Shown here: positions 33,938 to 43,796 of the stretch, piece after piece
How positions within the stretch are numbered: the first letter of the stretch is position 1
Layout of the letters: every line of letters starts with the position of its first letter
NCBI RefSeq assembly: GCF_000801105.2
Contig: NC_079512.1
Coordinates: 38,395,848-38,459,847 of the forward strand
DNA length: 64,000 bases
Reading direction: 5' to 3'
Source of the DNA: Raphanus sativus
Lineage: Eukaryota > Streptophyta > Magnoliopsida > Brassicales > Brassicaceae
Notes under the pieces: generated by a model
What the model was told of the DNA's origin: nothing
What the model saw: the letters and a program-made list of their open reading frames with translations, nothing else
The model's database searches: none
Program-made: the position numbers and the translations under genes

Positions 33938-36118
33938 TCACCAGAAGAAGTTGGAGAGATGAGAGTGGTGAGAGTAGGAGAGAGAGTCGTCATCGAGATG
34001 ATTAGAAGGAGCGTGAAGATGTCTTCCTTCGTAAGTAGTGATTACCATTTTTGGATCATCTGCTAATCTCTCCACTCTCTTCTTCACCCTGCACTTGTCC
34101 TGTGTACACCTGTAATAGCTCCTGCCATTTGATGAAAAATGCATCACAACAATTATACATCTATCAAGTTTACAAAAAAAAAAACAATTATACATCTATC
34201 TATCGATAATGAGAGAAGCTAGTTTTCGTTCTCGGTATTATAGCGTAAAACCATTGTTTAACTAAATTCTAAGATAGTCTAGAAAATGATTTCATATTGT
34301 GAACTAAATCAAGTATCATATATCAAATTATATACATATATACTATATATATTTGACCAAAAAATATACCATATATCGAAGAAACATATTATTGTGTATG
34401 GGAAACCATATATCAGTTGCACAAAAGAAAAAGGAAAGAGGAGAAAAAAAAAAACAAATGAAACCGTATAGCTAGTGCTATATCTCAAACAGATAGCAAG
34501 AGTAAAATGGAACTTTTATTGCCGATCGAGCTCATGATAAAACTTTACAGATGAACTAAAAGTAGTATAATTTGAAGAAACAATACCAATTACCCAAACA
34601 AATCATTGTTGGTAAATTTCAAATGTCAACTTCAGACAGAGAGAGAGAGACAAGGAGAATATTAAGGAAACCCCATATGTCTCGCATAATATTCAAATGC
34701 TTCCACATAAATCATTTACCCTGTTATTTTTTTCCTCTTTTTGTAAACGGTTGCTTCTTTTCGTGATTTGTTGTATAATTACTAATATTCCCACTGGGCC
34801 AGTAGTCTTTGTTATCATAGAATTGATAATTACTACAGAACAAGATTCTACTAATAGTTTCCAATTCGTTAGTAAAATGCTGAAGCAACTTTTAGTCTTT
34901 AGATGGCTCACACAATTAAGCTAACGTTAAAACTTGAAAAAGACTCTGATTTAAGTCGATAAAGTTCCTAGAATAAGCCATCATTAACCCCCAAGCGAAG
35001 AAATAACTGATATACTAATCATATTAACTAGATAAAAATAAAGTACAAAATTTAAAACCAATTTCGAATTATTATAATGAAACTAGTTTTTGATTAAATT
35101 AATCTATAGAAACAAAATACCTGGGATGTTGAGTGTTTTTGACAACTTTCTGACCATATTTTCTCCATCTATATCCATCATCTAAGACATCAACATCACT
35201 TAGCGTCTTAAAGCAAAACCGAGGCTCCCTTACTTTTCTTCTTGTCTTAAGCTTCTTCATCTTTAGAGTACACCCTACTCCTACAGGCGTCGTATTATGT
35301 TTATGACGACGAAGAGTATCATTATGTTGATGATCCTCGTCAACATTAATACGACCACCATTACCAACATCATCATCAATATCATATACATGAATCTCGC
35401 TTCCATGGTTGTTTTTCTTACTGTATCCATATTCTGCTTGAAAACTCCCTGCCCTAAATAACATTAACACAACGTTTTACATAAGTAGCTGTTTGCATGT
35501 GTGCATGACAACTCAAACTAATTATGTACTAGTTAAGTACCTCATAAAAGGAAATCAATATCTTATGTCGGGAAAGGGATAATGAGATATAAAGTTGTAG
35601 TTGAAGATAATCTATTTCTTTCTGTTTTTATTTTGTAAAAATCATTTGAATATATCCTTAGAGGATTGAGACTTTAACTTATTTCGTATATCGTTTTCGT
35701 AAGTAACTTAGCTTCGAAATTTTAGCCAAAAGAAGAAAAAAACTTACCATTGATTTAAAGAGGACCTTGATGATGTACCACAATTGAGACGATGATGATC
35801 AAGATTAACAATAGTATCATGAGCATCCTTTTGCTTTGATGCGGATAACGAGGAGATCGAGATTAGAGTTTCTGGGAGATTCGCCATGGAATTGATGGGA
35901 TCTTGAGGATGAGTTAGATATGAAGGGGGGTTATGTTGAAGGAAGGAGTTTAAGGAGTGGTGGCCTATAAATGGAGACACGAGAGAAGGAGAGGATGTAG
36001 GAGAAGAAGATAACGTTTGATTAGGGAAAGAGAGAAAAAAACCGAGATGGTTCCTACTAGGGTTTATGATGCGTTGTGGTTCATCGTACAAGCTTATTCC
36101 TTGGTTTATCGTACCCAT
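33938..36118 (-). CDS. WRKY13: WRKY13 transcription factor, copy 1
   Basis: Three exons on the minus strand (35748-36118, 35121-35453, 33938-34121) encode 295 aa. The start MGTINQGISLYDEPQ matches the WRKY13 N-terminus; an upstream in-frame ATG at 36157 would add only a Lys/Arg/Glu-rich 13-residue leader and is not used here. A basic stretch (KMKKLKTRRKVREPRF, residues 188-203) precedes a single group IIc WRKY domain with WRKYGQK at 220-226 and zinc ligands C240, C245, H269 and H271 (C-X4-C-X23-H-X-H). The second intron falls after the Arg codon of HPR, the usual WRKY intron position. It binds W-boxes in the nucleus; Arabidopsis WRKY13 affects stem lignification and flowering. The tail ends SNFFW. 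An identical protein is encoded at 48767-50948. Confidence 0.96.
34148..34200 (+). repeat. Poly(A) micro-insertion in WRKY13 intron 2
   Basis: AACAATTATACATCTATC occurs at 34148-34165 and 34183-34200, identically. The spacer is AAGTTTAC plus an A run abutting the second copy. The same site in copy 2 has one more A. Confidence 0.75.
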
Positions 36119-39068
36119 ATCTCTCTCTGTCTCTCTTTCTTTCTTTCTCTTACGCAAAAGATTGAAAGAGATTTTTTTTTTGCCAAAATAAGATTGAAAG
36201 AGATCAGATTGTGTGTGCGCGTGGGGAAGAGAGGAGGGGATTTTGGTTTAGGTGGATATTTTTGTTTGATCTTGTGTTGAGAGTCTTGACAATCCAATCC
36301 ATTCATGTGAGTGCTTCGCTATATATAAATGTTGGAAAAAGAAAGTTGCAGGTAGGTCCAATTAGATTGGCTTTATTGGAGGATTTACATGTGCCTAGAA
36401 TGCTAATTGTTTTTCATTCCTGATTATAAAGTAATTCAAAATCAAAATAAATACACTGATTTTGATATCCATATAAATAAAGTGTTTTTAGTTGTTGTTT
36501 AAGGAATTTTGAGACTGAAGAAATGAATACGTTTGATTTATGAAAAATATAACATTTGCGACACCAGAGCAACGTAGAATTAAAATTTGTATTTTCTTTG
36601 TATAATAGTCAAATTTTCGTATGCGATGGGAATATAATACATACGTCATAAAAATGAAAAAAAAAATACATAACTCAGAGTTTCAAGCAATCTTTTTGTA
36701 AAAAAAAAGTTAAATCAATATCTATTAAACATACATACCTAATTTTCTAGTGGAAAGTGTAGCCTATGGATAAATCTTCTTCCGGATAATCAAATTGACT
36801 ATAAAATCCATAACAATGTGGTCATGTAATAATTTTATATCAAAGGATAGTAGATTCCTGATCTAAACTAACATGGTAACTTTTATTGTAATGTAGACCA
36901 ATAGAGTACCACAATGTAGTTGAGTTTACGTTGAGTTTTAGGTAGTTGATGTTACAAAAATGTTACCAATTAGATCACACTGCATGAATCAAATTATACA
37001 TCTATTTATAACATTAGTCCAAGTGACCTTGCAACTTTCACTTCAACACAACCAACATTTAGTATCTGAATTGTAACATACTGAACATCTCGATGCTAGT
37101 CCGCTTAGCTTTTTGAAATTCAAATTAGTCTGGTTTTACGTTCTTAAAATCAACATCTTATGAGTTATTGTTTATTTTGTAGCAAAATTTAACTTGTTTA
37201 CCATACATCAAATTTGCTATATTTTTAACCATTAACCAAAACAAAAAGAAGACTCCGATTGGTAACTATTTCGTAATTGCGGAAACGTGGAAAAATATAT
37301 AAACTGCAGAAAAAAATAATTAACTTGCAGAAAAAATTAAAATTTGCAAAATGATGGAATACATATTAAATTAATCAAAACTATTTATATGGTATTCATT
37401 TTGTTATAAGGAAAAACAAAATGTGAAAATAAATAAAATTTATTAAAAATACTTTAGTTTTTATTATAAATATTTTGCTTATCTTTTAATATGTTTGAAT
37501 AATATATTGATATTTTTATAATATTACAAAAAAATTATAGTATAACTTTATTCACAACTATTTATCACTACAAAAATTATCGCTATTTATTAAAATTTTA
37601 AGATGTTATTAACATATAATTTTAAAATATAAAAGTGTTAGTTTTGTAAATGTTTCCACTTTTCTAGTTAATGAAAATTCTTTTTATTTTTTTGTTAGTA
37701 AAAACGCGAATCCACGTTTTTTGCCCTTTTTTTTACTACGCCAAAATACTTACGAAATCTCGTTTCATTATGCTATTCTGCCGGGCTACTAATGAAAGCA
37801 TAAATCTAGTTTCAGTTTAAGTTTATGTAAAAAAAAATAGACAAGCTAATTTTGATTCTTCTAAAGTTTTTTTGTTGCTAACTTATTAAGGTTGTTATGA
37901 ATTACATGGAATAAATGTGTTTTTATTTTGTCGACCATCAGATGCATTATTATGAACTAAAATTATCGTCTAGACAAAAATAAAAGGAAAAAATAATAAA
38001 AGTCGAAAAAGAAAGAAGAAAATGGGGAAAACGCGTCAGGGGCACTCGAGAGAAAGATGAAGGGAATGTAGTGGTAGTTAACGTCGTGTCGCTAGAACGG
38101 TAGTCAGCTTTTGTCACGGCGTGCCGTTACGTCCCTGGAACGGCGTTCATGTGTTATGTTATTATCAGAAAATGCTAATTTGTATGGTTAATTTTGTAAA
38201 AAATTTAGTGATAGTTATTTTATGATATCACATTTACTTGTGAAAATGCACTACTTTAACCATCTTTCTTTCTGTTCACGTCTTCAAAATCAATGAACTA
38301 AGAATTACTTAGACAATTTTTTCATATACTTGGTTTCAGTTTTGTAATGATATATGAAGAGTTCGAACGAATTAAAAGAGGGAAAATTGCACCATATTGT
38401 TCATCATCCGAAAACAAATCCAAATCCTCTAGAATTAGCGTTTACAATAATATTTTATTTACAACAGTGTGTATATTTAAATTCTGGCCATGGAAAAAAT
38501 GAGGTATAGATGTGATGGACATATAAACACATCTATCACTATCTTAGTATCTTCTAGCTAGGATTTCGCATTTTCTTACGAAATGATGTACTCAAATAAT
38601 TTATACGATTGCTATTATTTTGGGAATCCAAAAAGGAATATAGATTAGGAAGAGCAATGATGAAATATCTTAGGTGAAAATATATTCCTCTGTACGCTGT
38701 GTGAGGATATCATGATTATGATTTGATGAATTAGGTCCCTATTTGACCTTTTTGGTTAAAAATTGCACCTAATGAGAGATAAATTAATAAACGCATACAG
38801 AAACAATCATCCAATAGAGAAAAGTTTATCACCTTTTCTTGTTTTAACTTTTACAAGATTGCATTTTGAAATAGTTTAATGATCAGGTTTAGAAACCCCA
38901 CCGTTTATCAAATTCCAAGCCTGCTTATTTTTTTCCTTTATATACATGTGGGCATATATAAAGATGCATGGTAACCCACATCGGTATAACATATCAAATT
39001 TATATGCTAGGCTAACCACCCTTTTACTTACACGAGAGATCCTGAATAATTGTTCTACTCACATATAG
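36119..39068. other. WRKY13 upstream region, copy 1
   Basis: About 2.9 kb with no gene. A pyrimidine-rich leader (CTCTCTCTGTCTCTCTTTC, about 36120-36150) directly precedes the WRKY13 ATG on the opposite strand. A GC-rich island at about 38025-38155, in otherwise AT-rich DNA, has no coding signal I recognise. Confidence 0.45.
36158..36204 (-). repeat. Poly(T) micro-insertion in the WRKY13 leader
   Basis: AAGATTGAAAGAGAT occurs at 36158-36172 and 36190-36204, identically. The spacer TTTTTTTTTGCCAAAAT has its T run on the upstream copy. Reverse-complemented it reads ATTTTGGC plus A's, close to the tail (ATTTTGC plus A's) of the truncated LINE at 19729-20038. Confidence 0.75.
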
Positions 39069-39392
39069 CACTAGTAGAAAAGTGTGAAATAGACACGAAA
39101 ATTTTAGTGACTATGGTTGGTTTTTCGTGACTATAGGGCAACATAGTCACGGTTAGTCACGAAAAAAAGACGTGTGTATACGATCGTGACCAAAATTAAC
39201 CGTGACAAATTGTGACCAATATAGACACGATGGCGACACGATTAAAAGCATGACTAAAATGGTCACGAAAACAACACAAAGCAAACATGGCTAATTTAGT
39301 CACGATATCTCGTGTCTAAAACGTGACTATTACCAAAAAAAAAGTAAAAAAAAATATTAATTAAATTACAAAATATTTAGAAAAAACTAAAT

Positions 39393-39644
39393 TTATATAT
39401 ACTGTAAATTACATATATTTACAAGCACATACATACATAAATACAAAAATATATAGATTATCGGCTTCCACCGGCTCCGACCAACCGTTCCGGCTCCACC
39501 ACTGCTTCCGCCACCAGCTTCTCCACCGACACCTCCATCATCCTCTACACCTCCACCTGCTCTAGGTGCTATGGCTGAAGCGAGGACTAGATCTGGTGCT
39601 GGAGCCACTGTTCGATCTGCTCGGCAAGCGTCCTTCGCCATCAA
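39393..39644 (-). other. Gly/Ala-rich open frame inside CACTA, copy 1
   Basis: 83 aa, starting MMAKDACRADRTVAPAPD with a Gly-rich middle (GGGVEDDGGVGGEAGGGSSG). It may be the vestige of the N-terminal exon of an En/Spm accessory protein, but I see no diagnostic motif. Repeated at 54223-54474. Confidence 0.25.
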
Positions 39645-39988
39645 ATTTCTTTTACTTCCTTTCCGTTATCATCTTCTGCCTCTTCCTTCACAATATGTCT
39701 TCATCTTCTTCGTGAACTTGCATCTGGAAAAGAAGAAACTTTAATAAGAGGGTAGGTAAAAAGAAGGGTTTAAACAAAGTTAGTTAGCGGAGGTAGAGAA
39801 CGAGGAGATGGAGATGAAGATGATGGTGACAGCGGCGGAGGTTATGGTGATGGTGGTAGAGACGGCTTCGTTGGCGGAGGTAGTGAACGTTGAGATGAAG
39901 ATGAAGATGATGGTGGCAGAGGCGAAAGTTAAGGTGATGGTGGTTGAGACAGATTTCGTATATGGAGTGATTTTGATTAAAGGTGAAG

Positions 39989-40047
39989 AAGAAGATGAGA
40001 TACAACTGAAAGCCTAAGTTACAAAAAAAAAAAGAAGATGAGATACA
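39989..40047 (+). repeat. Poly(A) micro-insertion inside the CACTA element
   Basis: AAGAAGATGAGATACA occurs at 39989-40004 and 40032-40047, identically. The 27-nt spacer is ACTGAAAGCCTAAGTTAC plus an A run abutting the second copy. Copy 2 has one A fewer. Confidence 0.7.
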
Positions 40048-41196
40048 TAGACAGAGGATACGAAAGAAAGGTAGGAGGAGACAGAGGAAGAAACACACTT
40101 TTCACTTTGTGCATTCTTGGCCATTAGATTTTGTTAAATCGATGGCTGTGGTTAAAAGGAAGTGTGATCCTCGCACTTGCATCTTAGTGGTCACTTTTTG
40201 ACCAATCACACTTTTGTAATTATTTTCTTATTCTGTTTTTTTTTTTCTGTTTTAAAAATATTTGTGGTAAACTTTCTTATACAAAAATTAGTTTGAGAAA
40301 AAAAGATTCAAAGATTTAGATTTCACAATTTAAAATTTGAAATTTTAATTTGAAATTAAAATTTAGAATTTTAAAATTAAAATTTTGTGACTGATGTTTT
40401 GGATATACTAGTAAATGGAATTAAGGGTTTATGAAATAGGGATAGGGTTTAAGTTAGATTTGAAGTCAAAGATTTGAAAAATAGATTTATAACTTAAATT
40501 TAAAGGAAAAAACAATTTAAGGTTGAATATGTGTATATATTAATTATTATATTTTATAATTAAAGTTAGTTTGAAGTTTAGAAGTTAGTTTTAATTTATA
40601 CTTTAGGGTATGGAAGAGAAAAGAGTTTATAGGTTATATGTTTAATGTTTTGGATTAAGATCTGAAAATTTAGATTTTTTATAAACATTAGAAATTAATT
40701 TTAAGTATATTATAATAACTGAAAAAATATTTTGAAAATTAAGGCTTAAGTATGTTAACCTAGGGCTTGGAGTGTATATATATATAGCATTTGAGTTTAT
40801 AATTAGGTATATATAGTATTTGGACTTTAGATTTAAGATTTGAGTTTAGATTTTGAAAAAGAATAGATTATAAGTTTAGTTTTAAAGATCTGAGATTAAA
40901 ATATGAAAAACTTGTGTTTTTAGGATTGTGTTAAAATTTTGTGGTTTAAAATTTTATTTAGGGTTTAGGGTATCATATAGTCACGAAATATTCATGACAA
41001 AATTGTGTCTATTTACAGTCACGCTTTCAAATGTGACTATTCCGTGACTTTTTAGTCACGTTTTTTCATTTCGTGACCATTTTGTGACTTTTTTAGTCAC
41101 GTTTTCCATTTCGTGATAGTTTCATGACTAATGCAAAAATAGTCACGATTTTCTGTGACCATTTCGTGTCTATATACATTTTTTCTACTAGTGTAG

Positions 41197-42945
41197 ACAG
41201 AATAATACCCGTCTTGGCTTTGTACATAACATTTGTCACTAACCCAAAAAACTTGAAATTTTTTTTTCTCTTTTGGAACACTTGAGATTCTAGTTAAAAG
41301 GTAAAGAGGTGAAAACAGTTGATTGAGTTTCACCCAGACAAGTTTACGACGTAGATATGGTTATTCTCGTTTCTTTCGGAGTAACCTATATATGTTACTA
41401 AGTTTCAAAAAACCTAAGTATGTCACTAACAGTATTTTATATGGATGTTTAGTGTACATCGTCCCCTCTTGCTAATTCTATAGTGGGTAAAAAAGAACAT
41501 GGTGAATAATAGCAGCATCAGCTATATCATTAGCATGTATCGTATTCTCCGCGGACGTTCGTTGACAGACGAACAAAATAATAAACAACAATAGTTATGT
41601 GATTCCTTATAAGGAACACTTAATTCTAAACCATGATAATTCTCGGAACATGTATGATCAATCATACAATCTTTAACAGTTTTTTTTTTGTCTTCACCAC
41701 GTATTCGCACTATGTTATTTTAGTGGACAGAATCATATATTGTTATTGCTGGATACCATAGAGCGAAAACGTCGAGTTTGAGATCAAAAATAAATATTCG
41801 TGACAAAAAAAAGAGAGAAAAAATAAATATTATACAATGATTTATATTGAATCTCGTGTAATACACTTATTTTATCATGTCTTTTATCATGTCTTTCACA
41901 TCTCTGATTGCTCTTTAGTAGTCATAAGTTTATTTTCTTACAACCTTTACTAAAGATAGAAATCAAGATTCGTTTATAAATTTTGCTTTTTCTAATATCA
42001 AAACTTTTGTTGGATTCCATCTTTTTTTTTGTTGTTGTTGCAAACCATCTTATGTAGTTAAAAGTTAGCTTGGCTTCCGGATGTCGTAAGGACAACGTCA
42101 CTATGACATACTATTGATCCGTGGGATAATAGCATAACGAACATACACGTATAATTCGTACTGAGATTTGTTTTCTTACATGAATGTTCGTTTTATACAT
42201 CTGGCCAAAAGGAGGGATAGTGTAATTTTTTTTGTTTGGCAAAAGTAATAATTATAGGTAATAATATGAATCTGATTAATGGGCCTTCAGAAGTGGGGAA
42301 GAGACTGGAGTGTGGGTTGGCGAAAGTAATCATTTGCTTTATTTTTAAATTTTATTTTTAACTTACTTTTTTTTGTTTCGAATGTTTTAAATTACATTAT
42401 TCGTTCACATTCATCACCTTTCTTCCTCTCTCTTTTTACCCCTTCAATAATTACATTTTCAGTGTTGTCTGCACAACCGGTGGTTTCATTTCAAGCATTG
42501 CATCTAACTAAGAATGTAACTATGACTAGACTAGTCTAGTCCGGTACGATCAGACCGCGATCTTCTAGATTTGAGTAACCTTATTTGACCGGATACACAG
42601 CTAAATGATAAAGAGGTGGGTCAAGTTTCATTTAGAAAAGGTAAAATCAGATACCAGTTACAAACAAGTCTAGTATCGACTATATATTTAAGTCCGAACT
42701 AACTGTGTCTATATAGTATTATAACGGATATCGAGTTTAGACGTGAAATCACAAACACAAATTTCGACGTTTGAATATTGAACAAAAAGCCCTAATCTTT
42801 TTTTTTCTGCCTTGTAAATATAAGACAAAATACCACAATTTAAAAGAAACATGACAAAAGAAAAAAAAAAGTATTGCTGATTCGAGAGAGCTAGGAGCCT
42901 AGGACTAATCTTGGAGGAGTCTACTTGTTTACGCAGTTATCAAAT
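41197..42945. other. Distal WRKY13 upstream region, copy 1
   Basis: No gene recognised. It holds an 18-bp perfect palindrome (GACTAGACTAGTCTAGTC, 42524-42541) and a likely micro-insertion at 41786-41831 (AAAAATAAATATT repeats). It ends at the duplication junction. Confidence 0.45.
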
Positions 42946-43796
42946 TCCAAATTAGTGGTCAAGGCGATAGAGAGTTCAAGGCTGAGATGGAGACGATAGG
43001 GCAGATCAAACACAGGAACCTTGTTCCGCTTCTCGGTTACTGCAAAGTCGGAGAAGAGCGGCTACTTGTGTACGAGTTCATGAAGTATGGGAGCTTGGAA
43101 GATGTATTGCACGACCCCAAGAAAGCTGGCGTGAAACTGAACTGGTCCATGCGACGGAAAATCGCCATTGGATCGGCTAGAGGGCTTGCCTTTCTTCACC
43201 ATAACTGCAGTCCGCATATCATCCACAGAGACATGAAATCGAGCAACGTGTTGCTGGACGAAAACTTGGAAGCTCGGGTTTCAGATTTTGGGATGGCGCG
43301 GCTGATGAGCGCGATGGACACGCATTTAAGCGTCAGTACGTTAGCCGGAACGCCAGGTTATGTTCCTCCTGAATATTACCAAAGCTTCAGGTGTTCAAAA
43401 AAAGGAGACGTTTATAGCTACGGCGTGGTGTTGCTCGAGTTGCTTACGGGTAAAAGACCAACCGATTCGCCGGATTTTGGAGATAATAACCTGGTTGGAT
43501 GGGTGAAACAGCATGCAAAACTGCGGGTTAGCGATGTGTTTGATCAAGAGCTAATGAAGGAAGATCCAGCACTAGAGACAGAACTTATACAGCACCTGAA
43601 AATTGCAATGGCGTGTTTGGATGATCGGGATTGGAAGCGACCGACCATGATACAAGTCATGGCAAAGTTTAAGTTGATACAAGCTGAGTTGGGTCTAGAT
43701 TCGCAGTCGACGATCGGATCAATAGAGGATGGAGGATTCAGTACGATAGAGATGGTTGATATGAGTATTCAAGAAGTGCCTGAAGGAAAATTCTGA
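42946..43796 (+). pseudogene. Truncated BRI1 kinase fragment
   Basis: It reproduces BRI1 codons 912-1193 exactly at protein level, starting just after the catalytic-Lys strand. There is no signal peptide, no LRR ectodomain, no transmembrane segment, no P-loop and no VAIK lysine. The first internal Met (42987) would give 269 aa covering from the alphaC helix ([11 protein letters not shown]) through HRD, DFG, the activation loop and the C-lobe. Upstream in frame is a short chance extension ([13 protein letters not shown]) after a stop. No BRI1 promoter is present. It cannot be an active kinase; if transcribed it could yield small RNAs or a C-lobe fragment, which is speculation. Confidence 0.95.

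Larger units (their letters stand above)
39069..41193. mobile_element. CACTA (En/Spm-like) element, copy 1
   Basis: Terminal inverted repeats CACTAGTAGAAAA at 39069 and TTTTCTACTAGTG ending at 41193, with a TAG target duplication (39066-39068 and 41194-41196). About 250 bp at each end are packed with TAGTCACGA/CGTGACTA-type subterminal repeats, the usual transposase-binding architecture. The 2125-bp interior has a GC-richer part with Gly/Ala-rich or Met/Val-rich open frames but no recognisable transposase, so it is non-autonomous. Confidence 0.92.
27575..42945 (+). repeat. Segmental tandem duplication, copy 1 (15.37 kb)
   Basis: From TCCAAAT inside BRI1 codon 911 to the matching TCCAAAT at 42946. 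It contains the last 283 codons of BRI1, the BRI1-WRKY13 spacer, WRKY13, about 7 kb of WRKY13 upstream DNA and a CACTA element. It is repeated head-to-tail as 42946-57774. By eye the copies differ by substitutions at 29578/29579 (AC against TT) and 40954 (T against G), A-run length differences near 34175 and 40025, and a 542-bp block (29029-29570) absent from copy 2. Confidence 0.97.

Noticed and set aside
36157..36157. Upstream in-frame ATG for WRKY13 (adds 13 residues)
   Set aside because: The added MRKRKKERETERD is the read-through of a pyrimidine-rich leader; MGTINQG fits the family N-terminus.
39784..40098. His/Leu-rich and Met/Val-rich open frames in the CACTA core
   Set aside because: They are opposite-strand readings of a GATGGTGAT-like low-complexity tract with no transposase motif.
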